Assembly (NCBI GenBank): GCA_021157985.1
Contig: JAGGVM010000081.1
Location: 1 to 13,155, forward strand
Length of the DNA: 13,155 nucleotides
Direction: 5' to 3'
From: Nitrososphaerota archaeon
GTDB lineage: Archaea; Thermoproteota; Nitrososphaeria_A; Caldarchaeales; Wolframiiraptoraceae
Shown: piece by piece, positions 6,795 through 13,155 of the stretch
Layout of the letters: each line of letters begins with the position of its first letter
How positions within the stretch are numbered: position 1 is the first letter of the stretch
Notes under the pieces: model-generated
What the model was told of the DNA's origin: nothing
Database searches by the model: none
What the model saw: only the letters and a program-made list of their open reading frames with translations
Translations under genes and position numbers: made by a program

Positions 6795-6796
6795 CG

Positions 6797-7351
6797 GTGA
6801 ATCCACCGCATATCCGACGGGTAGAAGTGCCTCTCAACAGCGACCTCAGGATCCGATTGGCCTGCAAGCTGAAGCCCGAAGCCAAAGGCGTATCAGAGCT
6901 CCTTGAAAAGATCGCTTCTTACGGATGGTCAGGGGATAGGTCGAGGCTGTCGAAGGGAGGGCTGGCGGCGAGGATAACCGGTATAAGCCTAGATGAGGAT
7001 GAGCTGATGCTATCAGTGGATTTCGATGACGCTGATGGATTAGACGACTTGGCTAAGGCCTTGGGCCGGGAATGCTGGTACATAGACGTTTACTATCATT
7101 TGAGGGGAGAGCTGGCTCAAAAAGCCGTTGAGTCCCTGGGCCTTGATCTTAATTCGAAGAATATTCTGAGAATGAGAGAGTCAGGGGTGGAGCTGAAGGT
7201 TGAGCTCTATCCTGACGCCGGAGCCGCTACCATATCATATAGGGCGGGATGGGGGGAGCTTAATAGAGGCATAGTTAAGAAAGTTCATGGTAGAATCTTG
7301 GGTAGCGGGAGCAGAAGAGGCTTGAAGAAGCTCTTGAGGTGGGGTAAATGA
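6797..7351 (+). CDS. Uncharacterised protein upstream of crenactin (positional arcadin-1 candidate)
   Basis: I do not recognise the sequence. It is an acidic-to-mixed soluble protein of up to 184 residues without membrane segments: alternating strands and helices, an acidic patch DFDDADGLDD (about 75-84), a YIDVYYH strand (95-101), and a basic C-terminal tail (RRGLKKLLRWGK). Its TGA stop overlaps the ATG of crenactin in the sequence ATGA, so the two are probably translationally coupled. In the arcade clusters described from Thermoproteales a small protein, arcadin-1, neighbours crenactin; this gene occupies that place, but I cannot show homology. The start is uncertain: GTG 6797 is the longest option, while GTG 6827 (codon 11) fits the TATA box at 6784-6794 better and would give about 174 residues. 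Confidence 0.72.
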   Translation: MNPPHIRRVEVPLNSDLRIRLACKLKPEAKGVSELLEKIASYGWSGDRSRLSKGGLAARITGISLDEDELMLSVDFDDADGLDDLAKALGRECWYIDVYYHLRGELAQKAVESLGLDLNSKNILRMRESGVELKVELYPDAGAATISYRAGWGELNRGIVKKVHGRILGSGSRRGLKKLLRWGK

Positions 7352-8616
7352 GCGAGGAGTATAAGCGAGAACACGTGTTCGGGTTAGACTATGGAACCAG
7401 CGACTTCAAGTTCGGCCCAATAACCCTTGGAGAGATACCGGAGGTCGTGGAGAACCGAGGCTACTTCGTCGACAAATCTTCGTTGATGTCGAGGCTTATG
7501 GGCGTGAAGAGGGATGTCGTGGTGGGCAGGGATGTCCCGAAGTTCTTGGAGTCAAAGGAGGATCTCGCTGAGCGGATGGTTTACCCGATGAGGAACGGGG
7601 TGATCGCGAAGGATGATCTCAAGGCTTGGAAAGTCATCGAGGAGATAACTAGATATGCTTTGGAGTCTTTCGCTCCCGAAGACGAAGAGTTCAATGGATT
7701 CTACGTGGTGGCGAGCCTCTCGATAATCGCGCCCAGGTACATGTATGAAAAGCTCTTCGAGATCTTCAGGAGAATCAACGATAAGCGTGTATTGGTCAAA
7801 GCCGCTACGGTGATTCCCCAACCCCTCGCCGTCGCCATAGCCCAAAAAATCCCGACGTGCACGGTCGTCGAGTCAGGGCACGGAAACACCCAGATCTGCC
7901 CGATCTCAATGTATCCGATCCGGAACGCCGTTATAGCGTTGAACAGGGGAGGAGGAGCCGCGAACATCTTGACCGCCGAGATCCTGAAAGACGCGGGCTA
8001 CGGAGACCTAGCGAAAGAGGAGAGCTTAGTCCGAAGGGTTAAGGAGTCCATAGGCCTTATACCCAGAGATCTCGACGAAGCCATCGAATATGGGAAGACC
8101 CACCTAGACGAGATAAGGGTAAGCCTTAAGATACCCGGCACAAGGATCAAGATCGATCTCGGAGACCACTCCTGGACGAGATTCCTGATAGGAGAATACG
8201 TTTTCAACCCTGGACATGAAATATTTCAAAGCTACTTTACCAGGGGGATGCCGAAGCCGAGCGACGTGAAAATCGGCGATACATACTTCTACGGAATGAT
8301 GGATATGGCGGAGTCGATAATAACCTCGATCGAGAAATGCTCCGTGGAACTCCAGCCCTACCTCTACTCTAAGATACTGCTTTCGGGTGGAAACTTCGGG
8401 TGGACTGTTCCCGAAAACCTAAGAGGAGTCGCGGTGAGATCAGATGAAAAGCTGAGGGAAATGCTCCTGAGAAAAGGCGTTGAAAACGTGAGCGTAACGA
8501 TCACCGGAGATCCGAAGTACTCGGTTTGGAAGGGTTGTATAGTCTACGGATACGCGGTGCCCGTGGACTATCAGTGGAGATGGGAGAAGTTCGAGGGGTG
8601 GATGAAGATTGCCTAG
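7348..8616 (+). CDS. Crenactin (archaeal actin homologue)
   Basis: Actin-fold ATPase that polymerises into double-helical filaments and is the core of the archaeal 'arcade' cytoskeleton. Its 422 residues compare with about 430 for Pyrobaculum crenactin, and segments recalled from that protein recur here: FGxDxGTSxxKxGPITL at the N-terminus (11-27), ALNRGGxxAN (197-206) followed by EILKDxGYxD, WTRFLIGExVF (276-286) and YSVWxGxxxYGYAxP (391-405). Phosphate loop 1 is DYGTS (14-18), loop 2 is ESGHGNTQ (175-182) with Glu and His where actin has two Asp, as in crenactin, and the adenosine site is LSGGNFGW (345-352). Q158 in IPQPLAV is a candidate catalytic glutamine. It overlaps the preceding gene by 4 bases and the following one by 8, a tightly coupled operon. 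MreB, ParM or Ta0583-type actins fit less well. Confidence 0.9.
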   Translation: MSEEYKREHVFGLDYGTSDFKFGPITLGEIPEVVENRGYFVDKSSLMSRLMGVKRDVVVGRDVPKFLESKEDLAERMVYPMRNGVIAKDDLKAWKVIEEITRYALESFAPEDEEFNGFYVVASLSIIAPRYMYEKLFEIFRRINDKRVLVKAATVIPQPLAVAIAQKIPTCTVVESGHGNTQICPISMYPIRNAVIALNRGGGAANILTAEILKDAGYGDLAKEESLVRRVKESIGLIPRDLDEAIEYGKTHLDEIRVSLKIPGTRIKIDLGDHSWTRFLIGEYVFNPGHEIFQSYFTRGMPKPSDVKIGDTYFYGMMDMAESIITSIEKCSVELQPYLYSKILLSGGNFGWTVPENLRGVAVRSDEKLREMLLRKGVENVSVTITGDPKYSVWKGCIVYGYAVPVDYQWRWEKFEGWMKIA

Positions 8617-9307
8617 GAGGTTGAGCGCGGAAGACGTGGTGGCGGCCGTCTACGAGGAAGAAGGCTTCTACGAGGTCGAGCGAGAGGAGGATCCCGAATC
8701 GGATTATATAACGCGGCTAATTTTGTCAAATGGTAAAAAAGAAATAGCCGTAAGCATCTTGAGCGAGGAAGCATTCCTGAGTAAGGGGTCTCTCCAAGAC
8801 GCGCTTCTAAAAGCCGAGAAGCTCAAGGAAAAATTCGACGGAGTGATCATAGCCGTTCCGAGGAAGTTCCAGAGAGCGGTCGATGAAGACGTGATGTCCC
8901 TGCATGGATTCGGCTTCGTGATATACGACAAGCTCGGAGCCGAGGAGCTTCTTCCCCCCAGGCTGAGCGAAAAACCCCAAAAAGACATTGAACCGCCCAC
9001 CCGCGTGAGAGGAATCGAGGAAGAAGAGCTCGTAAACATAAGGAGAGAGCTCTCGAAGCTTCTGAGGGCGCTCGAGGAGCTCGAGGTAAGACTCGATAGG
9101 CTTGAGAAAGAGCAGAATAAGATCGTCAGTAGGCTGAGCAAAGTCGAGTCAGGGCTTTACGAGCTCGAGAAACGAGGAGCAGTCAAAGCCGAAAAAACCA
9201 TAGAAAGAGCCGAGCCTATCAAAGAACCCGAGCCTAAGCGTCGAGGAAAGCTGCCGTCCTATCTTCAAGATAATCCATGGGTTGATATACTATCGAGGAG
9301 GGAGTAA
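8609..9307 (+). CDS. Coiled-coil protein downstream of crenactin (arcadin-2 candidate)
   Basis: 232-residue soluble protein with three parts. Residues 1-115 form a mixed alpha/beta domain (strands at IAVSIL 46-51, GVIIAV 78-83 and GFVIYD 102-107, around an ALLKAEKLKEKF helix). Residues 136-188 are a clear coiled coil with leucine/isoleucine/valine heptads (L148, L155, L162, L165, I172, L176, V179, L183). A Pro/Glu/Lys-rich linker leads to a short C-terminal motif, LPSYLQDNPWVDIL (215-228), at the very end. Arcadin-2 of Pyrobaculum regulates crenactin filaments through a C-terminal helix, so position, coiled coil and end motif make this a good arcadin-2 candidate; sequence homology is not shown. 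The TTG start overlaps the crenactin stop by 8 bases; the AGGAGG at 8615-8620 abuts the next TTG too closely to serve it. Confidence 0.75.
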   Translation: MPRRLSAEDVVAAVYEEEGFYEVEREEDPESDYITRLILSNGKKEIAVSILSEEAFLSKGSLQDALLKAEKLKEKFDGVIIAVPRKFQRAVDEDVMSLHGFGFVIYDKLGAEELLPPRLSEKPQKDIEPPTRVRGIEEEELVNIRRELSKLLRALEELEVRLDRLEKEQNKIVSRLSKVESGLYELEKRGAVKAEKTIERAEPIKEPEPKRRGKLPSYLQDNPWVDILSRRE

Positions 9308-10076
9308 AGAGCTGAGAATAACGATCCTGGGAGCGGGTTCGATACTTCCAACGAAAGAGAGGTTTTCTTCGGGAATATTGCTTGAAAGCGGTGAGCTAGG
9401 TAAGGTTCTCCTCGATATCGGACCGGGAACCTTGGAAAAGCTTAGGGAGATGGGAGTGGACCCGGGAGAGATAAAGCGCGTCTTCGTAACGCATCTCCAC
9501 GTAGACCACGTCCTAGACCTGTTAGCGCTCATAAAGATCAAGGCATACCTACCTGAGAGAAGGCTCGCGATATACGGGCCGAGAGGAATATCCGAATGGC
9601 TCAACCTGTTGACAACCGATGACAAGCTCTTTGGATACTTGTCTAGAATGGGTTGTAAAGACTATTTAGACGTGCATGAATGCTGGGAGACCTCCACGAC
9701 CATTGAGAACGGAATAAAGCTGAGCACAACCCCCGTAGAGCACTTCAACGGAATAGCTTATAGGCTCGATTTCCTCGGAGGAATATCTCTAACTTATTCG
9801 GGGGACACGGTTCCGGATGACAGGTTGATCGATCTCGCTAGAGGCTCGCGGATCCTGATACATGAGTGTTCGCTTCCATCTGATAAAATGCGTGGGAAGC
9901 ACACGTCTGATGAAGACTTGGTCGAAATAGTGCGCGAGCTTCAGCCTGAAATCCTAATAGTCGTGCATCTTTACCCCGAGATGGAGAAGCGGGTTGATGT
10001 GCTTAGAGAAAAGCTTAGATCGGCCTTCGCGGGAAAGATCTACATACCCAGAGACCTAACGACGATCGAGGTCTGA
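9282..10076 (+). CDS. RNase Z-like metallo-beta-lactamase fold hydrolase
   Basis: Zinc-dependent hydrolase of the RNase Z/tRNase Z-like branch. Metal ligands are visible in order: HLHVDH (71-76), H154 in PVEH, D175 in YSGDT, H207 in GKHTS and H229 in VVHLYP. IYGPRG at 98-102 is also typical of RNase Z relatives. A role in tRNA 3' processing or in nucleic-acid or phosphodiester cleavage is possible, but no long flexible arm typical of bona fide tRNase Z is obvious. The start is doubtful: TTG 9282 gives 264 residues and a 26-base overlap with the previous gene, but the fold normally begins with M-R-I-T-I-L-G, and that position is the CTG at 9312, which has GGAGG (9297-9301) upstream. Using CTG gives 254 residues and no overlap. 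A T-run follows the stop. Confidence 0.83.
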   Translation: MIYYRGGSKELRITILGAGSILPTKERFSSGILLESGELGKVLLDIGPGTLEKLREMGVDPGEIKRVFVTHLHVDHVLDLLALIKIKAYLPERRLAIYGPRGISEWLNLLTTDDKLFGYLSRMGCKDYLDVHECWETSTTIENGIKLSTTPVEHFNGIAYRLDFLGGISLTYSGDTVPDDRLIDLARGSRILIHECSLPSDKMRGKHTSDEDLVEIVRELQPEILIVVHLYPEMEKRVDVLREKLRSAFAGKIYIPRDLTTIEV

Positions 10077-10092
10077 CCCGGAAGTTCTCAGA

Positions 10093-10097
10093 TTTTT
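10093..10097 (+). terminator. T-run after the metallo-beta-lactamase gene
   Basis: TTTTT in GATTTTTACC begins 17 bases after the TGA at 10074-10076. It may end the transcript of the arcade-like gene run. Composition-based inference. Confidence 0.3.
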
Positions 10098-10120
10098 ACC
10101 TGCAGGAAAAACGAAGATAA

Positions 10121-10130
10121 CTTCTTAAGT
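10121..10130 (+). promoter_or_regulatory. TATA-like box of the dCTP deaminase gene
   Basis: CTTCTTAAGT lies about 38 bases before the TTG start, predicting transcription from about 10150 and a leader of around 10 bases that carries GGGAGGA (10152-10158). Confidence 0.35.
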
Positions 10131-10162
10131 CGAGGGAAATCTGGGACACTCGGGAGGAAGAA

Positions 10163-10684
10163 TTGATCCTAAGCGACTTCGACCTCTGGAACTACATAAG
10201 AAGCAGAAGGCTCGTGGTCGATCCATTTAGAGAGGATGTGGTCCGGGAAAACGGGCTCGACCTCAGAATAGGGAGCCAAATAGCGAGACTCAAGCCCTTA
10301 TCCAAAGTCTTCGACGTGCACAACGATGATGTAAGAGACTTTTATGATATAGAGGAGGGAGAGAGCTTCGTCATAAAGCCGGGGGAACACGTTCTCCTCC
10401 ACACCGTCGAGTACATCAAGCTCCCATTAGACTTAATGGGCTTCGTCAATCTGAGAAGCAGCTACGCCAGGGTGGGATTAATGATCCCTCCCACGATAAT
10501 AGACGCGAACTTCGAGGGCCAGCTGACGATAGAGCTAATCGGAGGGGAGTTTCCCGTCAAGCTATACGCGGGAGACAGGTTCATTCACGTAGTCTTCTCC
10601 AAGCTTTCCTCGCCGGTTGAGAAACCGTACTCAGGGAAATATCAGCGTCAAAGAGGCGTTAGACTGCCGTCTTTCAAGCCCTAA
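10163..10684 (+). CDS. dcd: dCTP deaminase
   Basis: Converts dCTP to dUTP for thymidylate synthesis and is a trimeric dUTPase-fold enzyme. The 173 residues are a normal archaeal size. The family core is RSSYARVG at 98-105, giving S99 and R103 as counterparts of the E. coli active-site Ser111 and Arg115, then IIDANFEGQLTIEL (112-125) with E124 as the catalytic glutamate. A C-terminal YSGKYQRQRGV segment (156-166) closes over the nucleotide in relatives. It cannot be told by eye whether the protein is mono-functional or also hydrolyses dUTP as in the Methanocaldococcus bifunctional type. The start is TTG, with GGGAGGA a few bases upstream. It has its own TATA-like box and is followed after 48 bases by the radical SAM gene on the same strand. 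Confidence 0.93.
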   Translation: MILSDFDLWNYIRSRRLVVDPFREDVVRENGLDLRIGSQIARLKPLSKVFDVHNDDVRDFYDIEEGESFVIKPGEHVLLHTVEYIKLPLDLMGFVNLRSSYARVGLMIPPTIIDANFEGQLTIELIGGEFPVKLYAGDRFIHVVFSKLSSPVEKPYSGKYQRQRGVRLPSFKP

Positions 10685-10694
10685 ACCGGGAAAT

Positions 10695-10703
10695 CTTTTA
10701 TCC
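10695..10703 (+). promoter_or_regulatory. TATA-like box of the radical SAM gene
   Basis: CTTTTATCC lies in the 48-base gap after dcd, about 34 bases before the TTG at 10733. A purine-rich CGGAGAAG (10723-10730) lies between them as ribosome-binding site, so the leader would be only about 10 bases. Confidence 0.3.
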
Positions 10704-10732
10704 ACGTCGATCAAGGAAGCATCGGAGAAGCC

Positions 10733-11884
10733 TTGTGGATCAAGATCATCCGCCCGGACGCGGTTCTAGTTTGGAGGGATCCAGAAGTATCGAGGAGGCT
10801 CAAGTGGTATAGATCGGTGATGCTTAGCCGGAGTCCCGCCAAGTTCATGATAGTCAGATCGCTTAAGGCGCCTGATAACTTCAGAGAGCTAAGTGAAAAG
10901 GAGCTCTGGAGAATACATGATGAACTCCACCTCGAAGCAGAGGAAAAAATCAAGGAGAACTTTGAAAAAGGGATAAACGAAGAGAAATTGAAGCCCGCAG
11001 AGCCGTCCTACCTAGATGTGAAAATAGAATTATCTAAGAGAATTCTCAAGAGATGTAGGTTCTGCGAGTGGAGATGCGAGGTAGACAGGACGAAAGGGCA
11101 GAAGGGTGTATGCAGGCTCACCGACAAGGTTTACGTGGCGTCTTTCTTCCACCATCACGGAGAAGAAGCACCGCTGATCGGAACGGAGGGGCAGGGAGGC
11201 TCCGGGACAATATTCTTCGTTTCATGCAATTTTAACTGCATCTTTTGCCAAAACTGGGACATATCTCATCCAAGGGAGAAGCTCGAGAGCGCCGGAATAG
11301 AAGTTGACGCCAAGAAGCTCGCCTTGATAGCTAGGAAGCTTAGAGTCGATGGGGCGGCTAACATAAACTACGTCGGCGGCGAGCCTACGCCGAATCTCCG
11401 GGCAATAATAGAATCCTTGAAATACTTGGACGTTAACGTGCCGATCCTGTGGAACAGCAACATGTACCTCACCATCGAGTCGATGAAGCTTCTCTTAGAT
11501 TTGGTTGATATCTGGCTTCCCGATTTCAAGTATTGGAGCAATGAATGCGCGAGGAGGTTGTCGAACGTCAGGGGTAAGATAGGGTATAGAGAGGCGGTTA
11601 CGAGAAACCTTCTCCTAGCGGCGGAGCATGGAGACATGATAATAAGGCATCTCGTGCTCCCCAATCACCTTGAATGCGATACTAAGCCCATCTTGAAATG
11701 GATCTCAGAAAACCTCCGAGACAAAGTCTTGGTGAACATAATGGATCAATATAGGCCGGACTACCTCGTCTTAGCCCATCCCGAGAAATATCCGGATATA
11801 GCTAGAAGCCTGACCACGGAGGAGATCCAAGAAGCATATAGGTACGCGGATGAACTCGGAATAGTTTATCGACCAATATCATAA
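10733..11884 (+). CDS. PflX-type radical SAM protein (pyruvate formate-lyase activase homologue)
   Basis: Radical S-adenosylmethionine enzyme of the COG1313/PflX group, related to glycyl-radical-enzyme activases; the physiological substrate of the group is not established. The 4Fe-4S site is C165-x3-C169-x2-C172 in SCNFNCIFCQN, with GGEPTP (215-220) as the SAM-contact region. The HHGEEAPLIG stretch followed by GSGTIFF just before the cluster is characteristic of the group. Upstream is a second cysteine set, C108-x2-C111-x3-C115 and C127, which could hold an auxiliary metal site. The first 100 residues, including a charged helix around 50-90, form an extension. It has 383 residues and starts at TTG with CGGAGAAG upstream. 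No glycyl radical enzyme is nearby. It converges with the next gene, with 16 bases between the stops. Confidence 0.88.
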   Translation: MWIKIIRPDAVLVWRDPEVSRRLKWYRSVMLSRSPAKFMIVRSLKAPDNFRELSEKELWRIHDELHLEAEEKIKENFEKGINEEKLKPAEPSYLDVKIELSKRILKRCRFCEWRCEVDRTKGQKGVCRLTDKVYVASFFHHHGEEAPLIGTEGQGGSGTIFFVSCNFNCIFCQNWDISHPREKLESAGIEVDAKKLALIARKLRVDGAANINYVGGEPTPNLRAIIESLKYLDVNVPILWNSNMYLTIESMKLLLDLVDIWLPDFKYWSNECARRLSNVRGKIGYREAVTRNLLLAAEHGDMIIRHLVLPNHLECDTKPILKWISENLRDKVLVNIMDQYRPDYLVLAHPEKYPDIARSLTTEEIQEAYRYADELGIVYRPIS

Positions 11885-11900
11885 AAAATGTGATGGATAG

Positions 11901-12557
11901 TTACTCTTTCTCTAGGATGACGACCTCGACTTCCGCCAGCCCCTTGAACTTTTCAGCATCGCTTCTCGATCCGACTATCGCGCCGTAATGCATGGGGATC
12001 GCGACCTTGGGCTTGAACGTGTTCACCGCCTCAGCCGCTTCTTCGGGCGTCATCACGAAGGTCCCGCTCACCGGAACGAACGCGATATCTACCTTCAGGT
12101 CTCTCATCTCCGGGATGAAATCCGTGTCTCCAGCATGGTATATTCGCACGCCGCCGACCTCGAGTATGATCCCTACCCCGTTCTTCTCTTTTGGATGATA
12201 GACTTCTCCTGGGCTTCTGAACTTGTTTATGTTGTAGGCGGGTATCGTTTCGACTCGACCGTTCTTCACCTCAACGGAGTCCCCCGGTTTAACGAGCTTT
12301 ATTATCCCAGATCCAAGAGATCTAAGCTGATCCCTGCATGCCTCGGATGCGACTATCTCGGTCTCCGGTTTCACGATCTTCTTCAGGTCGTCGAGGCTTA
12401 GGTGGTCGAAGTGGTCATGCGAGATGAGGACGACGTCGGCGAGCCCCTTAGGCTTTATCTTGAATGGATCGAAATAATAGAGAGCTTCATGGTATTTTAC
12501 CGCGAAGGCAGCGTGGCCGAGCCAGGAAATCTCGACCTCGCCAAACGTGTAAGGCAT
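11901..12557 (-). CDS. UPF0173-type metal-dependent hydrolase (metallo-beta-lactamase fold)
   Basis: Compact (218-residue) metallo-beta-lactamase-fold protein of the UPF0173/UlaG-like group. Metal ligands: HDHFDH at 47-52, D144 in HAGDTDF (141-147), and H190 in IPMHYG; H121 in YHPKEKNG and W12-L-G-H15 near the N-terminus also follow the group pattern. A few relatives are lactonases (UlaG), but most have no known substrate, so hydrolase is as far as the sequence goes. The ATG lacks a Shine-Dalgarno and sits about 26 bases after a symmetric TATA-like element (12578-12589), so a leaderless mRNA is likely. It is divergent from the TatD-family gene and convergent with the radical SAM gene, i.e. 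a single-gene unit. Confidence 0.88.
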   Translation of the reverse strand: MPYTFGEVEISWLGHAAFAVKYHEALYYFDPFKIKPKGLADVVLISHDHFDHLSLDDLKKIVKPETEIVASEACRDQLRSLGSGIIKLVKPGDSVEVKNGRVETIPAYNINKFRSPGEVYHPKEKNGVGIILEVGGVRIYHAGDTDFIPEMRDLKVDIAFVPVSGTFVMTPEEAAEAVNTFKPKVAIPMHYGAIVGSRSDAEKFKGLAEVEVVILEKE

Positions 12558-12577
12558 ACCTATCTTTTCCGCATAGC

Positions 12578-12589
12578 TTCTTAAAAGAA
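12578..12589 (-). promoter_or_regulatory. Symmetric TATA-like element of the UPF0173 gene
   Basis: TTCTT-AA-AAGAA is a perfect 5-bp inverted repeat with a 2-base centre. Its centre is about 26.5 bases before the ATG at 12557, the leaderless spacing. Because it is symmetric it could also recruit polymerase for the rightward TatD-family gene. Confidence 0.45.
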
Positions 12590-12604
12590 TTCAGGGGGTC
12601 AAAG

Positions 12605-12611
12605 CCTATAA
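12605..12611 (+). promoter_or_regulatory. TATA-like box of the TatD-family gene
   Basis: CTATAAG lies about 32 bases before the TTG at 12640, predicting transcription from about 12634 and a leader of only 6-9 bases. Confidence 0.35.
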
Positions 12612-12639
12612 GCTCGCTCTCCGATTAAAGCCCGCGGAC

Positions 12640-13155
12640 TTGTTGGTCGATGTCCACTGCCACTTAACGGCCAGGGAATTCGAAGGGAAAGTCGGGGAAA
12701 TCGTGGAGGAAGCGGTCAGATCCTCGGTGAGGGTTATTGTTACCTCTGGACTCGGATACGAGGATGGGCTTAGAGCTCTGGAGATATCCGACTATGAGGT
12801 CGTTTACCCGTCGATAGGTATCGCGCCCTACGAGCTTGATGGATATGAGAGGGTTATTGAATTGATCGAGAAGGAGAGGTCGAGGATCGTGGCTATAGGC
12901 GAGGTCGGGCTCGATTACTGGAGAGGGGATCGATCGAAGTGGGATATGCAGCGGAAAGTCTTTGAGGAATTCATCGAGCTGGCTAAGTCGCTTGACCTCC
13001 CCCTGGTTATTCACTCGAGGAGCGCGGGTAAATATGCTTTGGAGATTTTGTTCGAGAAGAGGGCTGAGAGAGTCGTGATGCACGCCTTCGATGGCAAAGC
13101 CTCGCACGCCGCTGCCGCGGCGGAGAAAGGCTTCATGTTCAGCATACCTCCCTCG
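12640..13155 (+). CDS. tatD: TatD-family metal-dependent deoxyribonuclease (3' end cut off)
   Basis: Amidohydrolase-fold metalloprotein of the TatD family, members of which act as Mg-dependent DNases. The frame runs past the window end; 172 residues are visible of an expected 230-260. Metal and catalytic positions: DVHCH with the HxH pair (H6 and H8 counting from TTG 12640), the glutamate in AIGEVGLDYW, the histidine in LVIHSRSAG and the next in VMHAFDG. The start is inferred: no ATG or GTG is near, and TTG at 12640 or 12643 comes directly before LVDVHCH, where the family normally begins; no Shine-Dalgarno is visible. It is divergent from the UPF0173 gene. TatD-like archaeal hydrolases of unproven substrate are the alternative. 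Confidence 0.87.
   Translation, partial: MLVDVHCHLTAREFEGKVGEIVEEAVRSSVRVIVTSGLGYEDGLRALEISDYEVVYPSIGIAPYELDGYERVIELIEKERSRIVAIGEVGLDYWRGDRSKWDMQRKVFEEFIELAKSLDLPLVIHSRSAGKYALEILFEKRAERVVMHAFDGKASHAAAAAEKGFMFSIPPS

Noticed and set aside
12664..13107. 147-codon minus-strand ORF at the right end
   Set aside because: The plus strand here encodes clear TatD-family motifs; the minus frame is its shadow.

Overview
This window looks like chromosomal DNA from a thermophilic archaeon of the TACK group (Thermoproteota, Korarchaeota, Caldarchaeales or Bathyarchaeia type; the exact lineage cannot be fixed by eye). The grounds are an archaeal elongation factor 2 with an intact diphthamide histidine, an actin homologue that reads as crenactin, archaeal TATA boxes placed about 26 bases before several start codons, frequent TTG and GTG starts, and heavy use of ATA and AGG/AGA codons. 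I see no rRNA, tRNA, CRISPR array or insertion sequence.

Region 1 (1-3650) is carbohydrate and polyol metabolism. The end of a MalG-type sugar ABC permease converges on a leftward cluster of an iron-dependent alcohol dehydrogenase, an inositol-monophosphatase/FBPase-family phosphatase and a glyoxylate/hydroxypyruvate reductase. Together they suggest import and breakdown (or interconversion) of a sugar or polyol through C2-C3 hydroxy acids; the exact substrate is not visible.

Region 2 (3671-4575) holds a small, very basic protein with a possible ribbon-helix-helix segment, read leftward. It is followed by a 570-base non-coding stretch unusually rich in dyad symmetry: a perfect 9-bp inverted repeat bracketing the small gene's TATA box, a nested set of CCGT/ACGG palindromes, and a GC-rich segment with a 10-bp hairpin before the EF-2 promoter.

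Region 3 (4576-10076) carries EF-2 and then a compact run of overlapping rightward genes: an unrecognised protein, crenactin, a coiled-coil protein, and an RNase Z-like metallo-beta-lactamase-fold protein. The middle genes match the layout of the 'arcade' archaeal cytoskeleton cluster (arcadin-1, crenactin, arcadin-2). This is the most interesting part of the window.

Region 4 (10077-13155) is housekeeping: dCTP deaminase, a PflX-type radical SAM protein, a UPF0173-type metallo-hydrolase on the opposite strand, and divergent from it the first part of a TatD-family nuclease cut by the window end. Internal operon genes tend to have Shine-Dalgarno sequences or overlapping starts, while several genes with their own promoters appear to be leaderless.
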